This document shows positions 1 to 11,964 of a stretch of DNA of 64,000 nucleotides, one piece after another. Location: contig JAANYP010002803.1 of NCBI GenBank assembly GCA_020465985.1, positions 62,001 through 126,000 on the forward strand. The letters are read 5' to 3'. Position 1 is the stretch's first letter, and the number at the start of each line of letters is the position of its first letter. This DNA comes from Centrapalus pauciflorus. Taxonomy: Eukaryota > Streptophyta > Magnoliopsida > Asterales > Asteraceae. The notes beneath the pieces are model-generated. The model saw only the letters and a list, made by a program, of their open reading frames with translations. It was not told the origin of the DNA and made no database searches. The position numbers and the translations under genes were made by a program.

Positions 1-600
<600 letters not shown>

Positions 601-756
601 CAAAACAACTATCAATCTTATTTTCATTCTTATATATAAGCATGTATTCCCAAGCAGGCAGCCACAATATTTGATAAAATGCAAGCCTTTCATGTTTCGC
701 TTAATGCAAGGATCCAAAATTTATAACATAAATTCAACACAATCAACCACTTTATT

Positions 757-783
757 TGTGTGTGTGTGTGTGTGTGTGTGTGT
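757..783. repeat. (TG)n microsatellite
   Basis: A short TG dinucleotide run that directly abuts the left end of a small palindromic element starting near 784. Confidence 0.9.
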
Positions 784-990
784 ATGGGTGAGTTCAATGG
801 AAAACCACTATGCACCTGAAAACAATGGAAACCTACGCATATCGTCCGATTGGGTGCATTTCATGAAAAACGCGGTGGCATGATCGTAAATAAGGTGATG
901 CAACACGCGGGAAATTTGATGCATTTGTAGTGGTGCAGTGCGGTTTTCACAAGTTTTCAGGTGCACGGTGATTTTCCATTTAACCCCGCT
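784..990. mobile_element. Microsatellite-flanked MITE-like element, copy 1
   Basis: This ~200-bp unit starts near GAGTTCAATGGAAAACCACT and ends near GGTGATTTTCCATTTAACC. The ends are roughly inverted and complementary. It shares GATGCATTTGTAGTGGTGCA-like core sequence with the second copy at 5441-5625. A TG run borders it on the left and (AT)n(GT)n on the right. It has no coding capacity. It is inferred to be a non-autonomous DNA element that sits at microsatellites. Confidence 0.55.
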
Positions 991-991
991 C

Positions 992-1070
<79 letters not shown>
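991..1070. repeat. (AT)n(GT)n compound microsatellite
   Basis: (AT)n then a long (GT)n run, directly abutting the right end of the MITE-like element. Confidence 0.95.
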
Positions 1071-1072
<2 letters not shown>

Positions 1073-2229
1073 TAACACAATTAAGTGGCCATTGGCCAAA
1101 CTTAATTGCCATTAAAAAGTTACAAACACTTAGCAATAATTTATGTTCAAAGCCCTTTTATTTATAAGCTAGTTTTATTGATTTGCTATACACTCTGTAA
1201 TGTATATTACACACACTTCATTGCACACAGACATTAAATTAAAGTATATAATTCGGTTATGAGTCAAAGCTAAGTGCCAGAGTCTATTAAAGCTTATTTA
1301 AAGTGTCAAAGCCCTTCAGAAATAGTGCAAAGCCATAATTAAAGCCTAGATAAGCCGGTACAAGCATTAACAGTACTGTGAGTAACAGTTATTCATGGTT
1401 ACATGTATTTTATGTAATTAAGACACACTGTGCTTCTATATGTTTTATTTGACCTTCAATAGAGCTTATGTGAGTGAAGGTGAACACTGAGGTACAGGCG
1501 GTGCCCAGCCTAGCCAGATTTCACATTTGTTCTATTAATATGCATAACTCTACTGCTATTTGCCTATCTTTCAGCATATCCTTCAACAAGCATTGTTTAA
1601 GCATTCATTGTGCATTTCATGAGCATTTTACTTTACTGCAAGCAATTCTGATGCTTACCACTATCCCAAGCATTTATGTGGGTAGCTAGCCCCGTATTAC
1701 AAACTGATCATCTGTAAGCGGTAACCCTAGTGGTAGCATTTCCTTTTCAGCATGCATTGTATCAATTTGTGCAAGCAATGACTCTGGTATAAGCAATTCG
1801 TATGCAAGCATTTACTTTGATGCAGCCTTTATAGGAATATTTCTTTTAGCCACATATCATACATGCATCATGATTATTTGTTATTACACTAAGCAATTAC
1901 TTACAGTTGCTACTCATAGTTTTACAGACAAAGGTAACGAACAAGCTGGACCATCTGCTTAGGTCTACTTTCTAATCAATCTAGAGGACTTTAACTCACT
2001 ATTCAGCTGGTGGTATAGTCTTGTGATGCCTTGGGTTTTGGGTAGCTGCTTTTATTATTCTTGTGATGTAATAGTAACTTAATACTGTAACCTTGTAGCA
2101 CGTGTAGTGCATAACTTATTGTAATACTTTGTTTAGTTTTATGCAAGCTTTAGACTTAAGATGATTATTATGGCAATTGTTATTTATTCATGGGATTATA
2201 CAAGCATGTCTTATAGCAAGGATGTGACA
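1071..2229 (+). repeat. AT-rich sequence, probable LTR remnant ending GGATGTGACA
   Basis: No gene is visible. The stretch ends in GGATGTGACA, close to the GGATGTTACA or GGGTGTTACA 3' ends of the other Gypsy LTRs in this window. Near 1944 it carries a CTGGACCATCTGC segment resembling part of the LTR at 2437-5003 (near 4670). A short AAGCA/AAGCATT word recurs more than ten times between 1360 and 2210. The 5' border was not found, so this is only a probable truncated or solo LTR. Confidence 0.4.
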
Positions 2230-2436
2230 TATCTCGGTGTACGACCGAGCCTTGAATTGAAAAGTCACTAAGTTGAGAAATAAAGGGATAGAGATAGTGT
2301 TGGCTCATTGGAATTTGGAAACATCATCGTGGGTCTTTAATAACTTGGAAGACGAAATCCGAGATGAAGGCCAAATACCGGCGTTGATTAAGCCGAGTTG
2401 ATTCCATGGGCAGAATCCTTTTAAGAGGGGAGGAAT
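2230..2436 (+). pseudogene. 3' end of Gypsy pol plus polypurine tract
   Basis: One frame reads ITWKTKSEMKAKY, which resembles the C-terminal tail of Gypsy integrases (typically ATWE..EMR.KYP..F). It is followed by a purine-rich tract AAGAGGGGAGGAAT that directly abuts TGTAACACCCC. The same arrangement (AAGAGGGGAGGATT then TGTAACATCC) occurs on the minus strand at 58194-58171, supporting this as the polypurine tract of a + strand Gypsy element. The rest of the internal region and the 5' LTR are absent. Confidence 0.6.
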
Positions 2437-5003
2437 TGTAACACCCCAATAATTATAAAGGTCTTTAACTTTGTGAAACAATTATAATTGTGAACTTAAG
2501 TGCAATATTTTGAGTTAATCGCTAAATATTATTGATAATTTCTATTATTGAGACTTGAATGATAAAAGAAAACTAAAACGTTGGTTTGTTTTGAAATGAA
2601 AAGGATAGGTAATGTACTTTGACGATTAAATAATGATTAGTATGACATAAGAATCGATTAATGCGGTGTTTGAATATATTTAGTATAATTATATTAAAAG
2701 TACTCATTTGGGGGGGTTGAATTGTTAAATAAATGTGAGTTGTAGAAATATAGTTGTATTTTTAAATTGAAAGATGAATGAGGGGAGGGTAGGTTGTGTT
2801 GGTGAATATTGGAGGGGTTGATTTGGCTAAAGGCCAAATTCTCTTTTCTTCCCCTCTCCAAAACTGTATACACACACACACATTTGCACACATTCATTTT
2901 CTTCTTGCAAATTAGAGAGAAAATAGGAGAAAGAGCGAGGGTTTTGCAAGGTTCATCACCAAAGTTGAAAGATTGAAGATTTATCTTTGATATTTGAAGC
3001 ATTTTTGAAGGTATAATACCTCCTCTCCATCTCTTACTTCATCTTATTTCTTTATTCTTCATTTGAAGATTCTAGTCCTAAATGGTTTTGTTAGATTGAG
3101 TTGGTAAATGACTCAAATTTCAAGTGTAGGTTGGTGTTTGTTGTTTATATACATATTTGAATCATAAATATGTGGTTGATTGAGTTAGATTGGTGATTTT
3201 GAGTGAAAACCCAAGTTAGAGCTCCATTTGAGCTCCAATGATGTATGAAGGTTGGATTGCATTAAAATACATCTTTTATATGATCATTAACCAAATATGT
3301 TATATATGTCAATGGAATTGAATGGAAGCTAGTAGGAACTCATTTGGAGTTTTGAAGGCTTAGTTTGGGTTTTGGTCACTTAGGAACTCAATTTAAGTTC
3401 ATATGAATTCCATGGAATCATGGAATATTGTGTTATGATTCTAATGTGTTTAGAAAGTATGATTTTATGTTATTAAAGTGTTTCCATGTTTCGAATAACA
3501 CAAAACACGTGCAAAGACTCAACTTGGTGTTTTAAGTCTAAACCGCACACCACGTGTTCGGTGAAATGCCACAATGAGTTCCTAAGCATTATGGAATTGA
3601 GTTTAAATGTTTAAATATGAATTTAATGCTTAAAAGTAACCTAAATATGTCTAATATTGCTATGGAATTTTTAGAATTGAATACAATCTCAATTGAAGCT
3701 TGGTGTTGTCGGTTGGAGTTTTTGACCATTCTAGGACTCGATTTGAGTTCATATGAATTCCATGGAATCATGGAATGTTATGACATGATTCTAATATGTT
3801 TAGAGGTGTTAAATTGACCTTAATATGCCACAAATATTCCTTGGTCGGGGGTCGATGCTTCGGTCTTATACTTGCAATACACTTCTAAATTAAATGTTTA
3901 AAGGGTTTGAGGACCTTTGATCAATTCCGAACTCCTAGGGCCTCATTTAGACTTATTGCTTTTGGTTTGATATCCCAATACTCTTAGGCCACTAATAGGG
4001 GCTTATATTGTGTTCGGGGGCTTACGGGTACGCGTTATGAATGCTTTTAGGTGAATTGAGTCCAAAGGACCTTGATTGCAAGCTTTAGCCATTCTTGAGA
4101 CTATTGTGACTTCATTGGAAGGCTTAGAATCTTATAAACCAATCACTGTGATTCCTAGCATTAGTGTTGCATAATGTTCATTTATCTTGTTATTTTACCT
4201 CATTGAACACATTGTTGAGCTACTCGTTGATATCTTGATAGTACTTGCATATTTACGCTTAATTCTCACATGTATGATTCTTTGGGTTTATGTGAGGCAT
4301 CTTGGACCTCAACATACTGATATGCTTTCATTTGATCTCACCTGGATATCCATGGATTATGTTAGACTAACTCTAAGTCTAAATTGAGCGCTACTTTGGA
4401 TTAACTCTAAGTCTAAATTGAGCAATAGTTTGGACTAGCTCTAAGTCTCAATTGAGCAATATGTTGGGCTAACGCTAAGCCTAAATTGAGCAATATGTTG
4501 GGCTAGCTCTAAGCCTAAATTAAGCACTTGATCATATTGGTTATTGAACATACTCATTGATTATTATTGCATGCATGTATATTATGTATTCTTACTAGTC
4601 TAACAACTCATTCAACTTTGTTGACCCTTTAGTTTTTAACCTTTTCAAGAAAAAGGAAAGGGTCACACTGGACCATCTTGATAGTGGATTGGAACATGAC
4701 TAGTGGTTCCATTGTTTTGGGTATATGGTTTGACATGCTTGGGGTTTGGACTTAGTGGACTTCTGTTTTGACTCACACATGGAAATTGATATAGCTTCTA
4801 TTCACGATCTTATAATTTGAATGTTTAGACATTGTAACCCTTGAACTTTGATCCATGATTCACCACAATTTTCATATTGAGGAGAATCATGTAGATGACT
4901 TTTGTTATGGAAATTTTAAATTTAACCACAATCCCGCAACTATTTATCGTTAATTATTGTTAATTGTTCGTAAAACATCTATATTAGTTGGAAGGGTGTT
5001 TCA
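2437..5003 (+). mobile_element. Gypsy-type 3' LTR (2.57 kb)
   Basis: The LTR begins TGTAACACCCC next to a polypurine tract and ends GGGTGTTTCA. That matches the near-palindromic TGTAACACCC...GGGTGTTACA termini of the other Gypsy LTRs here, with one changed base at the 3' end. It is AT-rich with no convincing open reading frame. It contains an internal 34-bp tandem repeat (4366-4530). With no 5' LTR in the window, the element is incomplete and no target duplication can be checked. Confidence 0.7.
4366..4530. repeat. 34-bp tandem repeat, about 5 units
   Basis: Each unit carries CTAACTCTAAGTCTAA followed by ATTGAGC. The ATTGAGC landmark falls at 4383, 4417, 4451, 4485 and 4519 (ATTAAGC), an exact 34-bp period. 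Units differ by a few substitutions. The repeat lies inside the Gypsy LTR and has no spacers, so it is not CRISPR-like. Confidence 0.9.
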
Positions 5004-5042
5004 GCATTTTTATTAAATAATTCAAAGGCAAATTGAGGGGGG

Positions 5043-5047
<5 letters not shown>

Positions 5048-5099
<52 letters not shown>
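5048..5099. repeat. (TA)n microsatellite
   Basis: Pure TA run that directly abuts the left terminus (TCAGGTTCA) of the small element at 5101. Confidence 0.95.
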
Positions 5100-5100
<1 letters not shown>

Positions 5101-5101
<1 letters not shown>

Positions 5102-5358
5102 CAGGTTCATTAGTGTACCTATGAGATTTCAGTGTACCCTAATGTGAAATGACCATTCACATGGATGACCATTCACATAAATATGCATTGAGCATTCACA
5201 TAATTTTTAAGGACACAGAATGTGTGAATGTATATGAAATTCATATATCATGTGTATAACATTAAATTAAACATGGTTATGAGAAAAAAATTTAAAAAAA
5301 AGTTTTTTAAGGTTGGTACCTTCGGGTGCACTTGATTTCGAGAGACACTTTTTTGAAC

Positions 5359-5362
<4 letters not shown>
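5101..5362. mobile_element. MITE-like element with 9-bp inverted ends
   Basis: It begins TCAGGTTCA and ends TGAACCTGA, a perfect 9-bp inverted repeat. It is 262 bp long and non-coding. It is flanked on the left by (TA)n and on the right by (CT)n(TA)n, so any target duplication is hidden in the microsatellite. It is inferred to be a microsatellite-associated MITE. Confidence 0.6.

Positions 5363-5440
<78 letters not shown>
5363..5440. repeat. (CT)n(TA)n compound microsatellite
   Basis: A CT run followed by a TA run, filling the gap between two MITE-like elements (5101-5362 and 5441-5625). Confidence 0.95.
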
Positions 5441-5444
<4 letters not shown>

Positions 5445-5623
5445 CAATGGAGAACCTATATGCATCGGAAAATCCGGGAACCACTTTATAGCCATTGGAT
5501 CAGGTGATGCATCACGCAAAAAGTAGATGCATCACGCGGGAATTTGATGCATCATGCAGGAATTGTGATGCATTTGTGGTGGTGCATGGAAGTTTTCAAA
5601 GGTTTTCCGATGCATGTTGGTTT

Positions 5624-5625
<2 letters not shown>
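5441..5625. mobile_element. Microsatellite-flanked MITE-like element, copy 2
   Basis: It begins AGTTCAATGGAGAACC and ends near GATGCATGTTGGTTTTCT. The GCATCGGAAAA segment near the left end is the complement of TTTTCCGATGC near the right end. It is related to the copy at 784-990. The core repeats GATGCATCACGC-like words. It is bounded by (TA)n on the left and (CT)n then AT-rich DNA on the right. Confidence 0.6.
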
Positions 5626-5708
<83 letters not shown>

Positions 5709-5718
5709 TATATATTAA
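5626..5718. repeat. (CT)n then (TA)n microsatellites
   Basis: CT run to about 5656, then interrupted TA repeats. No coding content. Confidence 0.9.
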
Positions 5719-5906
5719 TGTAAATATAATTAATTGTTTAGTAAAATGTTTTTGTCTTGCATAATTAGAGATTATTATAATATATATATAGATATATATA
5801 TATATATTTATTATATTATATATATATATATTATGTGTTTATATTATTATATATATTTATATATATATATATAATATTATATATATTTATAATATATATA
5901 TATATG

Positions 5907-5944
<38 letters not shown>

Positions 5945-5998
5945 AATATAATTAATTGTTTAGTAAATCTTTTTGTCTTGCATAATTAGAGATTATTA
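5719..5998. repeat. 58-bp direct repeat flanking AT-rich DNA
   Basis: The segment at 5719-5777 (TGTAAATATAATTAATTG ... GATTATTA) is repeated almost exactly at 5941-5998. The 163 bp between are TA-rich microsatellite sequence. This looks like a local duplication with microsatellite expansion between the copies. 5999-6285 is AT/pyrimidine-rich with nothing recognisable. Confidence 0.8.
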
Positions 5999-6290
5999 GA
6001 ATTATTAATGCATAATGAATGTCACTAATACTAATGTTGCAACATGCTTAATTCAACTAATTGTGTCGTAAGTTGATCAAATTAATTTTTCGTTGTTTTA
6101 TCGCGTCACACTGATTAATTTGTTTCTGTTTTGTAAGGAAAATCCTTATGATTTTATTAACAACTTGATTTTATAGTAATTATTTTCTTTCACTTCTCTT
6201 TTTTCTTTAACACAAATATTTATCTCTTTTCTTTCTTTCCTTCATGTTTTTTCTCTCTTCTTATTCTTCCTTTTTTTCCCAAACACTAGA

Positions 6291-6580
6291 TGTTGGGAAA
6301 TATTCTAAGTATGTCAAGCTGTTAGTTAGATTTCTCAAACTGTTAGTAGATTTTCTGTGTAAGTACAAAGTTCAAGCTGTTAGTTGAAGAAGTTCGAGCT
6401 GCTAGTTTAAAATTTCAAGCTGCCAGTGTTCAAACTCAAGTTGCTCAACAGATAAACTTCAAGCTGCTCAACAGCTCAATAAACAGAAAGTGCTGATATT
6501 CAGGAAAAGATATATTTTGAAGATTCAAGCATATCTACTATCAGAGAAATCAGAGTTTATCAAGGAAACAAATCAGCAAG

Positions 6581-6659
<79 letters not shown>

Positions 6660-7002
6660 GTTTTTCTATTGTAAGTCTGCACGTACAAGTTTATTCAGTT
6701 GTAATTGTCTTTCTGATTAAGTTTTCATAAGCCTCTAAGGTTGTAAAACCCTAAGAACAATTTGTGTTCTTCGTCTAATCAAACAGATTAGAGGTGATTG
6801 TAATCATTGAGTTTGGCAATACAAATGACTTTTGATTATTGATTGTGTTTATGTGATTATTTGTTTTTGAAAGTTTTACTTAAAACAGTTAAGAGTTATT
6901 CCGCAAACTTCTTAATTGGACTTTGATTCAATACAAGGTTATTGGTTTATACTCTGATTAATTCAAACCAATTAATCTTAGGTAGTGATTTTGATCTTGA
7001 CA
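6291..7002 (+). repeat. 5' LTR of the Sirevirus-like Copia element
   Basis: 712 bp, TGTTGGGAAAT...GATCTTGACA. It contains seven close variants of TCAAGCTGYTAG between 6314 and 6475 and an (AT)n run at 6582-6654. The AT run differs in length from the 3' LTR copy. Confidence 0.93.
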
Positions 7003-7004
7003 AG

Positions 7005-7017
7005 TGGTATCAGAGCC
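7005..7017 (+). other. Primer-binding site (initiator-Met tRNA)
   Basis: TGGTATCAGAGCC lies two bases after the 5' LTR. This is the usual plant LTR retrotransposon primer-binding sequence, complementary to the 3' end of initiator methionine tRNA. Confidence 0.92.
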
Positions 7018-7076
7018 ACAGGTCTTTCTTTGTTTTCAAAGTCAGAAGCTTTCTTTTACAATTTTAATTTTCTACA

Positions 7077-9856
7077 ATGGAATTTGATAATAGCAGTAGT
7101 GGATCTGGACAAGGACTCAAAGTGCCTATGCTCAGACCTATTGAGTTTGAGATGTGGAAACTCAGGATTCAACAGCATATTCAATTTATTGATTATGCCA
7201 TATGGGAAGCTGTTGAATTTCATCCTGTAGTTGATCTCGAACTTGATGATGAGGGCAAACCCATCAAAACTCCTCCAAAAACTGAACTTGAAAGGAAGGC
7301 TAGAATGAATGAAGTAAAAGCTCTTACACTTTTACAAATAGCCATTCCTAATGCTTATCAACACCAGTTTAAAAAGTTTTATACTACTCATTCTCTTTGT
7401 ATTGCTTTAGAGAAAAGATTTGCTGGTAATGCTAGCACCAAGAGAAATCAAAAAGATCTTTTAAAACAGCAGTATGAAAACTTTTCTGGTGGTAAGAATG
7501 AAAACCTTACTCAAATGTTTGACAGGTTTAATAAACTGATCAGTGAATTGGAGAGTGCTAAAGTCAGCTTGGATCAAGATGAAGTCAACAGAAAATTCCT
7601 TCGATCACTTGGTGATGAATGGACAGTCTATGCTGCTCAGTGGAGAACCAAAGACACTCTTGATGAAATAGAGTTGGATGACTTGTATAACAGTCTGAGA
7701 GTGTTTGAAACTGAGATTGAAACTAAAAAGAAATCCTTTTCTTATAATCATAACACTGCTCTACTGTCATCAGCATTGTCTGATAAATCTAACTGTTGTG
7801 ATTCCTTCTCAGGTGCTGTTGGTAACTCTACTGAAATTCATCATGAAGCTTTTGTTGCCAATGATGGACTGTTTGCTCTAAATGCTGAAGATTTAGAACA
7901 GATCCATCCAGATGATCTAGAAGAGATGGATTTGAAATGGCAGCATGCAATGTTGACTATGAGCGCTAAAAGGTTTCTGAAAAGAACTGGCAGATCAAAC
8001 TTTCAAGCCAGATCAGAAGGTAAACCAGCATTTGATAAATCAAAAGTTGAATGCTTTAAATGTCACAAGCTTGGCCACTTTGCCAGAGATGCAGATCCCA
8101 GGTCAACAGCCACCAAGACCCCAGCAAACTAATCAAGCTTCATCATCACAAGCACTTGTCTCTCAAGAAGACAATGTGTTTGACTGGAGTGATCAGACAG
8201 AGGAAGAATTTCAAAATCAAGCTCTAATGGTAGAAACATCAAATGTCACCTCCACTGAACTGCCATCTGAGGTACATGCTAAACTCTGCTCTCAAACATG
8301 CAAAAATATGGTTAAAAAGTACAGAGATCATAATGAGAGCATGTGCAAAACTCTAGCTAAGATGGAAGAAAGGAGATATGAGTACATGCAGGCCATAGAA
8401 GATCTTGATAACAGATCAATGACTATAAGGATAATGAGATTCAAATGGGACATGATAGAACATATCATGAGTGGGAGAAAAAGGAGCTGAATAAGAAAAT
8501 AGAGTCCCTAAATAAGAAATTAGATGAGGCTGAACAGAAGGTGTTAGATGCTAATAAGAAACTAGAATCTGTTAATATAGATCTAGGAAATTTTAAATTG
8601 GCAAATCAAAAACTGGAACACCTAATGGAAGTTCAATTTAAAGATAGGATAAAATCTCAGCTCAATCCCAAAGAAGGTATAGGATACAGAGCCACTCCAC
8701 CTCCATACAACAACAAATACATTCATCCAATGAGTGAAGTTGCTGATAGGCTTGTTAATGAACCATTAGATGAGTCTATGACCACTGTAGATCCTGTCCT
8801 TGAAACCAGTCCTGACTCTAAAGAATATCTAATTAAAAATGAAAACTGTGAGTGCAAAGAAGTTGAGCAAGGACACAAAACAATGAGTGTACCTATAGCA
8901 GCCCCAAACCCAGTAAGAAAGGAAAAGAGAAGATGAGTGTATGCCATGCTGCTCCCCAGGTTTCTGTACCTTCTAACTGTAACACTGCATCTTCCTCAAA
9001 AGGTAATAAAAGGGGTAAGACTGTTCCAATCTGCACATGCCAAAAGCATGGTGTCCAAAAGTTTCCCAAACAACAGCAATTAAGGGGAAATCAAAGGAAC
9101 AAGAATCAGTTATGGTCTGATAAAACTGGTTCTCAAATCAAAACAGTCAAAAGATGTTTTCATTGTGGCAGGAAAAACCATTTGGCCAGACATTGCTTGT
9201 ACAAACCATATGTTGCAAAACAGACTGTGGTTCAGAAACAGGCATTTGTTAAAAACACTAAAAATCTTAAGGTCAAACCACCTGTTGCACCAGTTCCAAA
9301 GAAAACAGTTGATCACAGGTTCTCAAAAATCAATAAAAACAGTCCACACACCAAAAACAAGTTTTAGCAAAGCCAAAATCAAAGTTTAAACAGATATGGT
9401 GTGTTAAAGGCAAAAACTCAGGTGAAACTGTTAATACAAATGTTGAAACTGCCAAGTCTAAAGTTGAAACTGTTAGTGCAAATTCTGAAGTTGTTAGCAC
9501 TGCAGACTCAGTTCAGACTGCTAGGCTCAAAACTGAGACTGGTAATGGATCATCTGAGACTGTTACTGCAAAGGTTGGACAAAACACCTGGATACCTCAT
9601 GTCATAACTAAATACTCTCCACAGAATCCATCAGTGGATCTCACTAAGTATAAGAAGTCAAAGACAGTGTTCAGTTATGTCAATGCACAAGGACAACCCA
9701 AAACCAACTTGATTTGGGTTTACTCCACTACTAACTAAGCTTTTATTTGTGCAGGGCACCCACAGGTCACAACACAAAACAAGATGGCATTTGGACAGTG
9801 GATGCTCTAGGCACATGACAGGCAACTCTGATTGCCTGTCAAACTTCAAAGGCTTT
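7077..9856 (+). pseudogene. Copia gag and start of protease, frameshifted
   Basis: The first frame (ATG at 7077, 351 codons) has the Copia gag fold region: PIEFEMWKLRIQQHI near the start and a UBN2-type core ending in FLRSLGDEWTVYAAQWR. It ends in zinc knuckle CFKCHKLGHFARDAD, where the last cysteine is missing because the frame shifts near 8090. Reading continues in other frames to about 8490, 8936 and 9367, with a lysine/glutamate-rich likely coiled coil (about 8470-8650). A second, intact CCHC knuckle CFHCGRKNHLARHC lies near 9154. The protease motif DSGCSRHMTG is at about 9794. The nested solo LTR cuts the protease region at 9857. No single frame could give a working polyprotein. Confidence 0.85.
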
Positions 9857-11964
9857 TGTGACACCCTTGCCACATTAACCACCAATTACAATTCACCCAG
9901 GATTATTCACCAACAAACAGATATATAATAATCTGATACCTTAATTAAAGTGCGGAAGCATAATACATAAATAAAAGTATTACAACTGAGTCTATCACCC
10001 TACGGTGCTACAAAGGTTACACGTCTAAGTCTACCAACTCAAATTATTACATTATCCCAAATTCATTACAACAGAATTTTCATAAACCAAATACCACAGT
10101 AAACGGTAGAAATCTTCAAATACTTCAATAGATTTCCTAGCTAGATGGTCCAGCTGTAGACTTCCCTTTTTCTGTAAAAATGTAACAACTGAAGGGTAAG
10201 CTAAATCTTAGTGAATACCATATGATTTTACACATTCTACAAATCATTATGATGCCACCCGGAGTAACCGCGGTAACACATACCGTATACTCCACACGTA
10301 CTCCAAGTACGCAAACCCGAGCCGCAGCTCCTTCGAGCTGACACTCGGCATAAGAATAACCAACCATCTGAGGCAGACATTACATCGGGGATGACCTACT
10401 GTCTATCCTGACCACAGAGGTGTCAAACTCTTGGTCATATAGCACAGTAACATCAGAGTACAGATGCGACCACGCAGGTCCATCGAAAGGATGCACAACA
10501 AATGAACGGACATGCAACAAGTATGAATGTGCATCAACATTTACGCATGTTAGTAGAGTGCCAAACGAATATGAAACAACATGCCTCAGCAGGCAATGCA
10601 AACATAATGCAGATGCAGCAATGTTAAAATCAAAGGTACTCACAGTGGGTGCGTTATTAATCTTTTAGCAATATTATTTCTCCTCGGAATTTCAACCGGA
10701 TCCACAAAGTACCCCATTGTGGGTTAAACAACACCACAAGGGACCTGTTAAATCAGTTGTAACAACACATCGTGTCAATAACTGTTTGATTCCATAAAAC
10801 CAAATTTTTATAAGTTTCGCAAAAATTTCGACCCTAATTCGGATCCATGTCCGGATTCGGGTCCCACCCGAATTCGGACCCTATTTCGGTCCCCACATTA
10901 GGTTCGGATAATGTTAATTTCGGACCCCATTAGTTCCCAATTCGGACACTTGCGAATTTCGTACCCCATCCGAATTTGAGCCTCAACCGAAATTTCAACA
11001 CTTAGAAATTATTTTGCTAATTTGAACATCAACATTTCGGATCCTGTCCGAATTCGGTCCGGATCCGAGTTCCTGCCAGATCCGAATTCGGACATCCGAG
11101 TTCATATTGGTGCAGTCTTGATATTTTCCAGATTTAATCCAAGTCATTTTTGGTACTAATTCAATGCTCGAAATAATTTATGCCAACATAAATATTCTTA
11201 CTTCTAACCACTTAAACACTAATTTATAACATATTTACATATCAAATTGAACCCCTTTTTCACTTTTTTCCATTCCGTCGAACACACACACTTAAAACAC
11301 ACACACACAATCTCCAAAATCAGACTTATAGTGCGAATCAGAAGCTGAAATTTGATATTTAGCATTATATATACTAGATTTAAACTAATCAACAAGAAAA
11401 TCCAACATGCATCCGTATTTGCAACACTAATTTCAAATTTTCGGTTCATATAAGAACCGACCCAACATTCTTCAAAATCAAAGAGTTCTTGTGGTGTTTA
11501 CCTCAAATTGATGATTGCAGTAGTAATAGTTCTTTGAATACGATCTGAATCCAAATTTCCAGCTTCAATTATCAACTTTTGATGATCTTTGAATTTCTTA
11601 GAGAGAGAGTGAGAGAGCCGAGAGATGAGAGAGAGATTTCTAGTGAGAGAGTGTAATGTTTGGAAATGAAAGACCTTTGGTCTTTTATTTCAAAAATTTT
11701 CCTTTTAACACCTTTAGTCCCTCAACTCATCCGGTTCCATTAAATACTGATTTATAAAATAAAAGATTTCTATCTTTTATTTATTATCCTTAATAATTAA
11801 ATAATTATTTTCACTTAATAATTTAAAATTCTATATTTCCAAATAATTCAACAAACTTTATAATTAATCCAAATTCGGTACCAACTTTCATAATTCAACT
11901 TAAATTACAAATTTAAACTTAATAAACTTCAAATATATAATAATTTAAATCCGAGGATGTTACA
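9857..11964 (-). mobile_element. Gypsy-type solo LTR nested in the Copia protease region
   Basis: 2108 bp from TGTGACACCC to GGATGTTACA. The flanks are GCTTT and GCATT, a 5-bp target duplication with one mismatch. Removing the insert and one flank restores the uninterrupted Copia frame across the site (codons for KGF then EGG). The end sequences match the LTR of the gag-only element at 56144-62645 in the same minus orientation. No internal region remains, so this is a solo LTR left by LTR-LTR recombination. The interval 10835-11105 is crowded with TTCGGA/GAATTCGG words. Confidence 0.85.

Noticed and set aside
1071..2229. 5' LTR partner of the LTR at 2437-5003
   Set aside because: The 3' ends do not align closely and no primer site follows 2229; kept as a separate LTR-like remnant.
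4366..4530. CRISPR-like array
   Set aside because: Direct 34-bp units without spacers in plant LTR DNA.
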